DNA of 64,000 nucleotides from Hermetia illucens (lineage: Eukaryota > Arthropoda > Insecta > Diptera > Stratiomyidae). The notes under the pieces are model-generated. The model was not told the DNA's origin. It did not search any database and saw nothing but the letters and a program-made list of their open reading frames with translations. A program made the position numbers and the translations under genes. Location of the stretch: assembly GCF_905115235.1 (NCBI RefSeq), contig NC_051852.1, positions 143,020,027 to 143,084,026 on the forward strand, in the 5' to 3' direction. Positions 23,301 to 34,804 of this stretch are shown here, piece by piece. The first letter of the stretch is position 1. Each line of letters begins with the position of its first letter.

Positions 23301-26300
23301 TTCGGTTCTTCCGACAGACTGGTGCCAATCTCAGTATCAATCTACTGCTCTATATCTGAATAGATCGATGTTCCCTAATAAGTTCGAGTTAACCAGGTCC
23401 TCCACACGTAACAAGAACAAATGGGCAAAGGTATTGGTGTGCTATCAAATGGGAGCTCCCAGGACGCTATAATATTGTACGGAATCCACAAAGATGGAAT
23501 GAAGCGGTCATGCTTGACATCTAAGAGGTTAATTATCACCGCCTGAGGCATCAAAATCATACATGTAGGTCTGAATCTCTCGTTCTGTCCGTTAAAGTTC
23601 TGGGCCTGTTAAAACTTTTCAAGTTCCCTCTATCGTCATGCCTGTCTGTCATAAATGCGACAGGACTTGAAGGAGGGAGGGGGCGTGCGTATTTGAGCTC
23701 AAAGTTCCAAAAGTAGTCAAACGTTTTCGGACCAACGTATCCTGAATGACCAAAACGCACATTATCTCTCTTCGTGGCCTCGTGCCACCGTGAGTTGTCG
23801 CGGTGCGCCAGGAAGTCAAGACCCAAAAGAGCCTGAATATCCTGGCGGAAAAACAGGAGGAAGGTGACGTTGGTTACGATATCAGTAATCTCGTTTATGG
23901 GCTATATTGCGAGTCACCCAAGATCGTGGAAAATTAACAGATAGTAAAAGCCTACTCAACCGTCAAGAAACCAAGTCAAGATTACAAAAAAGAAAATATT
24001 GAAATTAGAGCACACTTAGTTGCGGAGGGACTAAAAGAGAAAACCGTAAGAAAAGGAAAAATTAACAAACCAATATATAAATAACGTGAAAACTGTGAAC
24101 ACGAAAAAAATGGTTCCCCAAAATAAAACAATTAAAGCAAACATTGTTAGTCATAAAAAAAAGGAAAAACTTTTCATAATCCTGAAAGTGAATGAAACTC
24201 GAGGACTACTTATTCCGGTATTTTTAACTCTTAAATGTCACCACCGCAGAACCCATGTATTTCATCAAGGGTTTACATCCTCACTTCATCCAGATGAAAT
24301 AGAACAATTTTAAATATTTCAATCACGCAACGAAAAGATTGCCGTTCCACAGAAAAGTAAGGAAGGACGTTCCTCAGAAGCTCGGACGACGACAGCTTCC
24401 TTCCTTCCCTGTAGACACAGAGATTTCCCGAGGACAATCACCTACAAGACGCTACGTGTCAAAAATAAATACAAGGAATGACAAGCCCTTAGGGTATAAT
24501 ACCAAGAAAAGAATGGGAAACTTTGCAGGGTGGATTGAGAAAATATGGCTTAGGAGCACTTGCTTCCAGGGAAAGGGCATGTAACCTGAAAACTGAATTC
24601 AAGTACTCGCGGCACCTTGCCGGGAACCAAGTTGGGAAACTATTGTATTTCTATCCGACACACCAAAATGAACTTAGCAGCCGGGAAAAGGCAAGTTTCC
24701 ACTGGCTTACCTAGAAGCAACCTAACGAATGTCGTGTCCCACGCTGGGTGCCATTTGTAATGACAGGGTCAAAAAATTTGTAATGACAGCGGCCAAAGCT
24801 GACAAAGAGCTGACGAAGCTGACCTTGAAAATCCGCTCCACCGAACTGTTCTGTGCCTCCCTCTAGTCTGTTTCCGTCGGATCCTCATTTTTCGCCTGGT
24901 TGACTTCCATTGACTGCACAAAATAGCTCCTGCAGGTTACGGTACTGTAATTGTGAAATGGGTTATGCCAATTCAAATCGCCGATCTCCAATTTCAAGGG
25001 ATTCGAAGTGGTATGTCTAATTTAAAGATCCTTACGGCGAAAAATATATTGAAAACTGCAACCGATTCTAAATCGGAGAGTGGTTCTAGCTCCAGCCAGT
25101 GGTCCACTATGCGGATGATGAGATTCCAACTCATGTGCTCAAATCTGGATGATGAAGGCATTAGGTTCTGCTTGGGGTGTTTACCTAACGAGCTGCCTTT
25201 GATCCTGGATAATTGACAACACGGGTACAATTTCTTCAGTTGGTTTAGACTGACGACCAAACATAATTTAGCTTTACCAATTTAGAGAAGATAGTCTACG
25301 CTGTGCCTGGAAACAGTTCATGCATCACACCGCACCTTGCTGTTGGTAGCCTGGAATGACTCCAATTGAACCTGCCTACAACAATTTGTGCTCTTCATTA
25401 TACTAAAGTGTTTCAATCTTTGAGTAATCCATAATTGAATTGTGGTGAACACTAGTTCTTTTTATGGGAGGCAAAGGATCATTACTAATGTTAGTAAGCT
25501 CCCTTGCTTCCAAAATGTAACACAAATAGTCTATTGCTAGTTTCTAGTAGTTTCTGGCCATCCCTTTTGTATTTATATGCTGCGGAGTAGAGCTCCTTCT
25601 AGTAGAAACCCAGCGAATCCTGGAAGTCTTTTTTGGAATACTCCTCGAATCAAAGTCCCTCTAAAAGCCCTGATGGACTTAATATCCGCTTTGTTATAAG
25701 GGATAACAAAAAAGGCGCTCTTGCCGCTATTTCTTTTGCAAATGGTCTTTTACCGCTCTGCCGTTATCTGGGGCTGCTTGCTGATGAGGAGGGAGTTTTC
25801 TTCACCTCTATGAAAGGTCTCCGGAAATTAGGAATATATAACCCGATCAAACCACACTAGGTTCAAGGTTGTCCACAGGGTGAGGTACTATCGCCGCGTA
25901 TGTGGAATATGGCATTAGATGAATTCAGGATTACGCAGATGACATTGTTTTAATTTGTAGGTGCAAATATGTGGATACTCTATTCGATAGAATTCAACTG
26001 GGCTAAGGGTTAGTAGTGCCTGGTGTAGAAAGGTGGGACTGCGTATGAAGCCAGCCAAAACCACCATAGTACCATTTACTTGAAAACTTTACGTGACATG
26101 GAGGTTAAACGGGAAACAGAGGTCAAATATTTCGGAATTACGCTAGACTAAAAATTACTCCTAAGATGGAGCGATGGCGTAGGTCAGGACGCCAGACAGC
26201 TTTTAGGGATATCGAATTGGTGGACCTCGGCGTAAAACCGGGATGTCTGGAGTTTCTTATTAAGGCAGGCCTTGATCGGATACCGTTTGTTGCGCCGTTG

Positions 26301-29300
26301 ATGATGATGAAAAATTACTCTGGAAGACGGATGTCGGAAACACTTGCCGGAAAACCACGAGGGCTCTGATGATTTGTAGGTCCATACCAGGAAAAAATAG
26401 GGTTACACTTACAGCCGATGATTACTTATTGGGCGGTAATTTGAGCAGGAATAACTGAACTCAGCACAAAATCCAGGGAGGCACACAAACTGTAAAGACT
26501 GGCTTGGGTGTTTATCATTGGGGTAACGAGGATATGCCCAACGGCATCTCTGGAGGTTCTTCTGGGATAAACCCCCTCCATTTGCATATACAGATAGATG
26601 TAGGCAAGGAGAACAATATTCAGGATGACCGGCAGAATCAATGTGGCGGTGACGCAAATTATCAATATCAAGGGATAACATGACAACGAGGTTTCACTTC
26701 GATAAGAAGTTTGCAAACATGTTGGAGTAACAAGGCAAATTAGGGGAGCGTGGCTTTGACATACGGCTTAAACCAGCAACTGATTACTTGGTACACTGAT
26801 GGATGCCTCACAGCAGAAGGAGCGGGTATCGGTGTCAATAATCCAAGGAAAATATATTTAGAGCCAAAGGGTAAACACGGCGGCAATATTCGGCATAGAC
26901 AGATGTACCTCCTTTAATCTCCAAAGGAACTATTGAAGGTGGAACATAGCTATTCTCACTGACAGTCAAGCAGCGATCAAGGCACTTAGGTCCAACCAGG
27001 TGAACTCTAAACTGGTACGGAAATGGCTTGATAGACTGAATTTGCTCGGCTTGTTCAAAAAGGTTTGGATACTCTGGGTTCCAGGCCATGATAGGTTGAA
27101 AGGCAATGAGGCAGCGGACAAACTATCTCTGGTTTGACAGCTCTACCGATCCTATGATTTCGGATATCAAGCATATGGTTTGCCGCTTCTTCAACGCTTC
27201 CTATATGTCTGACAATCTGACAATTGACGCCCTTCGAGAGATGGTAGCTCGAGTGCTCTTGACTATGTTGTATGTTACTCAATCTGACTTTTGCGAATTC
27301 CAAAATGGAGTCATTGCGGGTGCTTCCATAGTCATTACGAAATCAATGCTCCTATAGATTAAAAACTTGATATCATCCCAGCCCGTCACTACCCAACATG
27401 ACTTCCCACACTTACTATTACCATTTCCAGCCTGGTCACACTTCTCGCTTGGTCACACTTTGGAAAACGGGTTGTTTGCTCAAGTTGGGGAGGTGCACTT
27501 CAGTCACTACACTGGATCTGAATTCTTTTGTGGTGATTTGAAAACTCCATCAACAAATATAGTGGGCGTAACATTGCAAGAGTTCTTAGGTGGTTGGCGT
27601 ACTTTTTATTGGACGATGATGGGATTAATGTAAGCTCTGTGTAGGCACAGCAGAATTTCAGCCTTTTTATTGCGTCCTAGAGGTAGTTCTTGCTATATCT
27701 CTTTCAGCAGCCAGGATCTAATAGAATATTCCCACCATGTCTAATACTGAAGACCCCCGTAGAGTATTTACGTGAAACTTAGAATCTGCCCAATTGGGTA
27801 CTTGATAATGTTGTTGAACCGTCACCTTCGGCATTTTCTTCGATCTGAATTCTTTATTTTTTATGCACCATATGAAAGGACGCAGCTCAAGGATTGTTTA
27901 AAGAACGTAATATGTAAGCCTAAAAGAATCATGGCATTGAATTCCTTTTTCACTATGTTCATTGTACCTTTAGCTAATTGCCCCTGTTTTAATATGTAGC
28001 CCTGGAGTTGTGACTATATCCGCTCCTTTCATCTCCTTCTAGTCTAGCTTATTTTGGGAAACGTTGCCAAAATCGCATGATATAGAGTTCCACCGGTGAT
28101 CGCTAGGTGAGCCGAGTTCTCGATCGATATAAGCAAATAAATTTGCGGGTCTGGAAGAGGAAGAAAAACGGAAAAGGTCTATTCGAAGTGTGGATGCGGA
28201 AGGGGGTTCAAAATCAATTTGGAGTATGGTGGTTTCCCATTGAAAGCTGAAAACTCAAATTATGTGCCCTTATGTGTCCGTTAACTCGGTGCCATGTGAT
28301 TGACTTCACAGGCTGAAACCATTATTTAATTGTATATAGCATCACTCGCGGTTCTGCTCCAGAACATGAGGGTGTTGGTGATTTGATTGTATTATTTTAC
28401 AATGTTTAGACCTTGCCCGCTCAGTCTACTCCACCAGAGAGCAAATGGCAGACGTACAACCAATGGACTTAGCACGCCTGTGGAACTATGGTGTCACCAT
28501 GACTCTGCAGGCGACAAACAAACTGTGTTTCATTGTCTTATCGTCCGCTCCTAGTTTTCACGGAACAACTTTATTAAGCTGACGGAGTCCGTATGCACTT
28601 AATGCAGAACCGAATTGCTAAGAAACTTATGGTTCACAGACCAGCTTAACCAAGCTACCAATTTTTTAAAAAGGACGGTTAATCCCTTCTGTTCAGAGTG
28701 AAGTTTTATAAATGAGAGCATCTTGTAACGAATTTTGGTTTCATTTCTTCCCAGACCGAGCGTCTGACGTCTCGTCCCTGTTCTATATGAAACCAATGTC
28801 GTCCTTACCGCTCTAATCATATTATGGGGTCATAGGGATTGAATTCTGGAAATGACTGTGGTCAATTTACCATGGCTGCATGGCTGCATGAGTCGGATTT
28901 TAAATCGGGTTCACCAGTTTGGTAGTCGCCAGACCTTGGTCTTCATATCCACATGTTGACAATATATCTTTTCAGAAATCAATTTAATATTTGATAATTA
29001 CCAATTAGCTTCCACAAGAATAGCTTTTAGAGATAAAGATAAGATAAAAAAGGTACTTGGTAAACTTGCCTGAAAGTAATTCACATGAAAGGTTAGAGTT
29101 TGCAGCAAGGGCAGTCCTCATTACTTATTTTCTTCAATTTCTCGTTTCAGCATTTACAATATATTGCAAAACCTTATTTCCCTAACGATTTTCATCCAAT
29201 TCGCGGACACAGCCATCGTGACGGCAATGCAGCTTCTCATAATACTTTTCTATGCAGTGAACTTTTCGCAAATCATAATGCTGATGGTATCATCGTTAGC

Positions 29301-29626
29301 TTCCATCATTGAAATCTTAATCTGTTGCTACTTCGCTGACAGTTTCACAGAAGTAACAAACAATTTGGTGAATGCAATTTATTCTGCAAATATTTTCGAT
29401 CAATCAAGGAATTTTCAAAGAACTGCAATCATCTTCATGCAAATGACACAGGAGTCAAAAGTGGTTCTTGCTGGGAAAGTTCTACCGATAACATTGGTCA
29501 CATTCGCATCGGTAAGTGTACTCATGGACAGGTCAGCATGTTTGAACGATAACTTTTGGTTTTTCTTTTTCATAGATTATGAAAACTTCGTACTCACTAC
29601 TGACCCTAGCTAACCATATGCGTTGA
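20393..29626 (+). CDS. Odorant receptor Or1 (7tm_6), 3 exons
   Basis: Insect odorant receptor: a seven-helix, inverted-topology ligand-gated channel subunit expected to pair with Orco in the olfactory dendrite membrane. Exons: 20393-21132 (740 nt), 29151-29511 (361 nt) and 29576-29626 (51 nt), giving 383 residues and TGA. The donors are GTAAGT and GTAAGT and the acceptors TTTCAG and CATAG. Intron 1 is phase 2, intron 2 phase 0. Exon 1 has NVWTPYDFQQSPWVYWITLLFQYSC and the pre-TM5 block NIGWDPMKTQDENYEDL. Exon 2 has NIFDQSRNFQRTAIIFMQMTQ. Exon 3 gives the conserved C-terminal IMKTSYSLLTLANHMR. There is no signal peptide, as expected. The frame is intact throughout although intron 1 is 8,018 bp and full of repeats. 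It is the most diverged member and the only plus-strand one. Pairing of the exons across 8 kb is inferred from the identical gene model. Confidence 0.88.
21140..21930. other. Or1 intron 1, first part, nothing recognised
   Basis: Intronic sequence without a repeat match in the window or a convincing ORF. Confidence 0.4.
21930..22115 (+). mobile_element. Family C (RTE-like) LINE, 3' end fragment
   Basis: The stretch DTLDGDLK then CTTCAGATCAGGCATTTGG, CTGATCACAACGAGCCTACC and CCGCTTGTGAATGAC aligns with the 3' end of the family C copy at 60.24-60.31 kb. It ends in an A-rich run. Confidence 0.55.
22188..22600 (-). repeat. Repeat V, copy 1
   Basis: It aligns with 31690-32100 in the same orientation. 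Shared blocks are GAAGCTCCAACAAATCG versus GAAGCTCCATCAAAGTG, and CCCGAGTGCCGC followed by CACATCCTCAATTGATG-like text. The minus strand has a diverged ORF pair (SMKRFVGASIIV here, AEHFDGASAFMG there). Class unknown; possibly an untranslated part of a retroelement. Confidence 0.4.
22600..25860. other. Or1 intron 1, middle part, no gene recognised
   Basis: Contains only short unrelated ORFs. Near 24720-24760 the minus strand shows a GGCACCCAGCGTGGGAC stretch that looks like the primer-binding site of an LTR element. If so, this is a fossil of that class, but I see no coding domains with it. Confidence 0.35.
26161..26309 (+). mobile_element. Family B copy B2, 5'-truncated tail nested in A3
   Basis: Only the last 149 bp of family B are present, ending in GTTGATGATGATGA. 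AAAAATTACTC stands at 26150-26160 and again at 26310-26320, a duplication of 10-11 bp. The family A sequence continues seamlessly on both sides. Confidence 0.85.
26426..26716 (-). CDS. Hydrophobic ORF, possibly a 7TM fragment
   Basis: A minus-strand frame of about 96 residues. A strong membrane segment (LILIICVTATLILPVILNIV) is followed by a basic loop (VYPRRTSRDAVGH) and a second hydrophobic stretch (LYSLCASLDFVLSSVI) before a stop. The Pro-containing helix followed by a polar loop recalls TM5-TM6 of a rhodopsin-type receptor, but no diagnostic motif such as DRY or NPxxY is present. A GTAAGT lies just past the stop. It replaces part of family A copy A3. It could be a captured gene piece or chance. 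Confidence 0.2.
   Translation of the reverse strand: MQTSYRSETSLSCYPLILIICVTATLILPVILNIVLLAYIYLYMQMEGVYPRRTSRDAVGHILVTPMINTQASLYSLCASLDFVLSSVIPAQITAQ
27126..27640 (+). other. Unassigned coding-like stretch
   Basis: Two plus-strand frames in tandem (27106-27357 and 27367-27633) are in the same phase, separated by a stop. They read ISDIKHMVCRFFNASYMSD and TLQEFLGGWRTFYWTMM. Composition looks protein-like, but I recognise no family. It directly follows A3 inside the Or1 intron and is probably element-derived. Confidence 0.25.
27640..29100. other. Or1 intron 1, last part, nothing recognised
   Basis: No ORF of note and no repeat match up to the exon 2 acceptor at 29150. Confidence 0.4.
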
Positions 29627-29644
29627 TCTTCATGAACCAGATAC

Positions 29645-29650
29645 AATAAA
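29645..29650 (+). terminator. Poly(A) signal AATAAA after Or1
   Basis: AATAAA lies 19 nt beyond the TGA of exon 3. It supports exon 3 as the true end of the gene. Confidence 0.45.
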
Positions 29651-31400
29651 AAAACTGAACGCTAGTAATTTGCACGACGCTATCTAGATCTATCAAATAT
29701 TACAGTCTCTTGAAAGCACTGTCCTTGATACAAATGTATACTTTAACCTATTGTTTATTAAATGCTTAATGTTCATGAAAAAGGTATATTTATTATGATT
29801 CACTAGGACAAAGTTATCTCCATCAACGACGCCACAGTCCAAAGCCATCCTAAATCTGTAGCATCATTCACCTGCGGTATCGATCCATGGACCGTGGTAT
29901 CGATCTATCGACTCTTCAGTTTGAAAATGTCGATAGAGTCCTCCCACAGGAACATCTAGGAATCCTTTTCTTCGCCATTTACTATAAGCCTCCGTCCGTT
30001 TTGTCTTCTGCAGTTTATTTAGGAAAGAGTCATCATCGGCTGCTTTGGTCACGAAAAAATATTCCACTGTAACGACGGGGCGGGTTGGAGAGTATGGGAG
30101 TAACACAACCTCTCTGTTCGAACCCTACAGCCACCAGCCTCTCTCTCTGTCTCATTAATTGATTTTAAGTCCGTGATAAGAATTTTAAATATATTGAACG
30201 CTATGAACGGAACAATTCAGAAAGAATGAGAATCAATCCGTCTAGTATGCAGCCATTTGCCTCTAGGATCTCCGAAATATCCAGGTTGTATCCTGCAACT
30301 TTTTAAAGAAGTCGCTCCAATATATTCATTATATACAGCGTGCAGACGTTCCAAGTACCAAGAGGGCATTTCAGTTTTTATTGTCAAACTAATTGCCATT
30401 TTCTCTAGGTCTCCAAGTGCCATAGCCTGGTTTTAAAACCTTCCCTGCTCTAGGCAGATGGATTTTTCCCATATTAAAAAAAATCTAACCACTGCCCACT
30501 GCCTGCAAAAGCGCTTACCATCCTACCTAGTCTCCATCTACCTCTCCGCGACAGGACACCAGCTTAAGGTTCCTGAGTAACCAACTAGACGTCCCTATCG
30601 ATCCACGAATTTTGGGAACCTCAGATGTTTCTTCGCGGAGAATTCTATTCTCGCCACCTCGATAAAAAAACTAGGTTTAACACCTATGACACATTTACCC
30701 AAAGATAAAAGTGCACCGGCTCCTCTAAAAAAAGGGATAACCCCACTACGACTTAGATACTAACTACTTCCCAACAGGATTACCAACATTTTTTAGAAAA
30801 TGGAAAAAGGAAATTTAAGACAAAAAAGCGTGAGGAGAGTACAGATTAAATCATGCATCTCAAAATCTTTTCCGGATCTACCAAGGAAAACTGAAGAAAA
30901 AGAAACTATGACAAAACAAATCCATGCCGGCTGGAAAGACGACTGACAGCCTGCGAAGATTTGTAGCTGAGGATCTGGGGATCTGTGCTATCAGTTGTGG
31001 CAATACCCGGAGAAATCATACGCAAGGAATCAGAGCCTTTGGCGCAATACTGGTGCCACCCCAATGCGGCCTGTACTGAACGTAAAATATATATCTCAGT
31101 CGCGGTAAATGCGTTAATGTGCTCCTTGCCAGGACCTACACCTCCCCGCGGGGATAAAACTGTTGTTTTAAGAAGTGTTTAAATCATCAAATGAGATACC
31201 CCAGATAGAAAGACGAAACCGAACAAGTTAGCAGACTCGCTTCCAATCGCATTCGTGGAAGTTTCGTTCAAGTATGGTAAATATCATGGGGCGATTTACT
31301 ATCCTTCGGGAATGCCTGTTGAAAAACATATTGAAGCGTGAACCGAAGCCCAATTTGGAGGGCATTGATTAAACTACTTTAGAGTGGATTCGGTTCACAA
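29650..31400. other. No feature recognised
   Basis: Intergenic sequence downstream of Or1. An 80-residue minus-strand frame (29864-30106) has no recognisable domain and is not reported as a gene. Confidence 0.35.
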
Positions 31401-32100
31401 TCCCAGCGGTAAGTTCTGGCTAGGTAGGAAAAAGCATATCAGATATTAGAAGAACGATCCTGGAAGGAGGACAAGGGTCTGCATGGTGAATAAAATCCCA
31501 CATAGATATCAAAGACTGAGGGGTAAAATTCATTGCTGCCAAAGAAAGGGAGGAGAAGATACGAGACATCGACGAATAAACTCCAGGTTCAACTGTGTTT
31601 ATTTGAATTATCTCCCAAACTTTCAAAAGGAATATGCAATGACAAAATGGGTTGAAGCTGGTCATAAGATCATACTGAGTGGCTAGAGACCCAAAAACGT
31701 AAAAAGATAGCGAAAGTGACCGTGAAAGTGCGCCCATAAATGCTGAAGCTCCATCAAAGTGTTCCGCCAACATGTGCTTGCGCGCCTCTATGCTAGGCAG
31801 GCTTGGGAATGTAGGGGGCGTGCTTTGAGGACCTCGATTCCCCCTTGTGTCATCTCACCAAAATTCACGAATCCTTTCTGGTCCGTAGGTCCAAACCAGA
31901 TCCTGAAAAATAAACACAGAGGAGATTCACGCAAGCCTATTTAATGCTCAACACACGAGCTAGATCTGAAAATAAAAATAGAAAAGAATAACGGCTCGAC
32001 CGCGCAAGTGGAACCCTAAAACTCTGGCCCCGAGTGCCGCGATCGGGAGGAAATACCCACGACAAATCACATCCTCATTTGATGTTTCCCATGCCTAAGA
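31400..32100 (-). repeat. Repeat V, copy 2
   Basis: It is the counterpart of 22188-22600. The minus strand has a 117-residue frame (31420-31773) containing AEHFDGASAFMGALSRSLSL, diverged from the shorter frame in copy 1. It ends with CCGAGTGCCGCGATCGGGAG and ACATCCTCATTTGATG. No known domain. Confidence 0.4.
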
Positions 32101-32204
32101 TGTAGTGTGAGGCGTGGACTTGGAGGTGAAGATCAAAAATTAAAAAAAATTCAAAATATTAAAAAAAATATTTTAAAATAAATTGTGATCTAGTTCATCC
32201 TCAA

Positions 32205-34380
32205 TCGTCATCTTCTTTTTCTTCTTCATCGTGATCGGTTCCTCGATTTGCCATCTAGTTTTATCAAATGTTTGACCCGGATGTAATCGCGAGGATTTTA
32301 AATGCCCCATCGACTTTAATGTTCAGATCAATCTTGGGAAGTGAATTCTCGTTAGTACGAATTACGTGACCATTCCATCGAAGACGCCTCCCTAATAGTT
32401 CTTCCACGATCGGTACAACCCCATATCGAGCGCAGAGATCCTCATCTTGGGTGTGATCACAAGGTGTCACGCCACTAGTCCAAGGCAACATCTTCATCTC
32501 CATTACGGCAAGACGTCGTTCATTGTCTTTTATAGTCGGCCAATACTCAGAACCATAGACAGCGGTAGGACGGACGACATTGCAGTAAATTTTCGATTTG
32601 AGACGTTCGTTGATACCTCGCTCACAAAGAGCACCAGTTGTGGAACGCCACTTCATCCAGGTTGCGTTAATGCGTGAAGCAATTTCATAACGCAGTTCCC
32701 CATTGGCTGATAGCATTGACCCGACGTGTTTAAAATGCTCAGTTCTGGACAGGTCACTGCCGGTGACAGTGATTGTGCCTGTTTCATGGGGATCGGTCGT
32801 CAAAAATTCAGTTTTATTCAGATAAAATCTGAGACCGTTTTGCATGAGGCAATCATTCCATTTTTGGACAAGTTGCTCAAGATTATTTTTGTTATTACAC
32901 GCTAGGAAAACTTCAGCTGCATAAAGCACCCACACAATGCGCTGGAAGTTTGATGTCCCGTGTGACACTATCCATAACAAGAACAAAGAGGAGTAGCGAG
33001 AGGGTGCCTCCTTGATGAACACCAACAGAGGCTCGAAGCGGTTTTTGATACGCCCGCCACATTTCTAACTTTACTCTTCAGATCGTGGTAGAGCAATTGA
33101 ACCCAGCGCACGAGTTCTTCTGGCATTAAGTATTGTCGTAGAGCATACCAGGTGAGTTCGTGTGGCACACAATCAAACGCTTTTTCTTGATCCAGAAAGG
33201 CAATGTAAAGAGGGTGAGGCTTGTCAAGGAGTTTCTCCATGAGTAACCGCCCAGCGTGTATTGCGTCAGTGGCTCCACAGTTTTTGACAAATCCGGCTTA
33301 TTCACGGTTATTTCAACGATTTCGCGAATGCGGTTGCCAACAATGCGTTCAAAAATCTTGACGGTATGGGAGAGTAACCGGATCGGACGGTAATTTGAAC
33401 ATTCTACTGCCTTTCTTTTTCCATATCGGAACAGTGGTACTTTCTTGCCAGTGAGATGGTGTTCTTCCTTTCTGAATAACCCTATTAAAGAATTCGAATT
33501 CACTGAGCCACACTGTTGGGTCCCAGCTCTTTGCTTTCCAGAGCTCAGATGCGATGTCATCAGGGCCTGTGGCTTTTCTCAATTTCTTTCGTTTTATTGC
33601 CTCCTCTACTTCAGTTACGCTGACAGTTACGTCGCCGGGTTTTACGTGGGTACCAGTCTCGTGGGCTTAACCCCATGGTTTTCTTAAGACTCGGATTGTT
33701 TTTATGCCCACAATCAGAGCCCCGCCGAAGCAAGCTACAACGGTACCAGTCTATACCCAGTGCATGGCTCAGCATTCATACTGGTGGATGCAAGAGCTAC
33801 CAAAATCTCTACCGAACTAAGGAGTAGGGCACCCGTGTTGAAAAGCAACACCACGCTGAGACCCGAAGGTCTCTGTTCGCTTGAACGCAACCACAATCCC
33901 CACGAAGCTCCCACTAGGGGGCCAACCGTAAATAACCAAGCTGAACGCACATGTAACACCTGAAATATATGAATTCAGGGGTTATCTTGGTTCCTATGGT
34001 TCCAGTATAACCCTGGGAAGGTTTCGTGACTATTGCCACTTCAGATGAGTCCCCGTGCAGACGCGGGTTCAATCGCCCTAATAAGGCCTTTGGAGCATTC
34101 GCCTACTGCATCACGGCCGGCTAGCAAATGCGATACAGGGTCTCCCGGTGCCACCACTATGGAGGATCTCCTCGGCCACTTGGTTTTGATTCAGCTGACA
34201 GGGTTGTCCTCCCCGCTACCTCTGAGCACCAGTTGCACTGACAGGAGGAACTGCTCAAAATGTCGGCAATGATTGTGGAAGTGGAGGATAAGCAAATTCT
34301 TCAGTTGAAATCTGCTCGAAATATTCCCTCCATCTATCCGTTGCCATTGATCGGATGACAGCGATCGCTTTCTTTACTTT
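32205..34380 (-). mobile_element. Family C (RTE-like) LINE copy C1 with internal block U1
   Basis: A minus-strand LINE. In element order there is a linker (34255-34380; DRWREYFEQISTEEFAYPPL), a non-coding block U1 (33660-34254), RT (33349-33582 KATGPDDIASELW; 32968-33240 LYIAFLDQEKAFDCVPHEL) and a C-terminal domain (32264-33025). The last carries GSMLSANGELRYEIASRINATW, VYGSEYWPTIKDNERRLAVME and GRRLRWNGHVIRTNENS. The C-terminal frame is open for 253 codons, while the RT is frame-shifted and has lost part of its catalytic block. The 3' end tails off in a GAAGAAGAAAAAGAAG run. The RTE assignment rests on these C-terminal motifs. Confidence 0.75.
33660..34254 (-). repeat. Block U1 inside family C
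   Basis: A non-coding block of about 600 bp with GCCACTTCAGATGAGTCCCC and TGCAGACGCGGGTTCAATCG. The same block lies in reverse at 58905-59245, immediately 5' of the RT of C2, with the same junction to RT. A partial third copy is at 55195-55375. Confidence 0.6.
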
Positions 34381-34804
34381 ACAATGTACTTTGAGCCAGT
34401 GGGCAGGTACATTGGTATATTCCAGGCGGAAATATACGTCGTAGACAAATCTGCCTCCTTTAATCTGGAAAGGAACTACAGCGAGCAGAACATAGCTACT
34501 CTCACCGATAACCAAGCAGCGTGCAAAGCACTTAGGTCCAACCAGGTGAACTCTAAATTGGTGTGGGGAGTAGGCTGACATTTGTAGAGAACGGACGTGT
34601 CTACAAATTGATATTATTAATAAAAATAATTTAAAATTGAAATTAAATTAACTTTTATCAAGAATATAAAAAGATATTTATATTACTTAATTAATAATAT
34701 ATAATTTAAAACTTAATTGAAACTAATTTACTTTTGAGTTATTATCTAAGTTACTTTTCCTTAAAAAGTTTTGAGAAAAAATTCGTTTTTTTGGCTTGGA
34801 GGGA

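Larger units (their letters stand above)
25862..27125 (+). mobile_element. Family A copy A3, interrupted
   Basis: An RT block begins at about 25862 (VQGCPQGEVLSP, ADDIVLIC), followed by the post-RT segment. A 149-bp family B tail is inserted at 26161-26309. About 380 bp that do not match family A follow (26380-26760). RNase H then resumes with YTDGCLTAEGAGIGVNN and IQAAIKALRSNQV-like text to about 27125. It has many stops and frame changes and is older than B2. Confidence 0.7.

Noticed and set aside
24720-24760. Primer-binding-site-like stretch as proof of an LTR element
   Set aside because: Only a short match without paired LTRs or coding domains. Noted in the interval description but not called.
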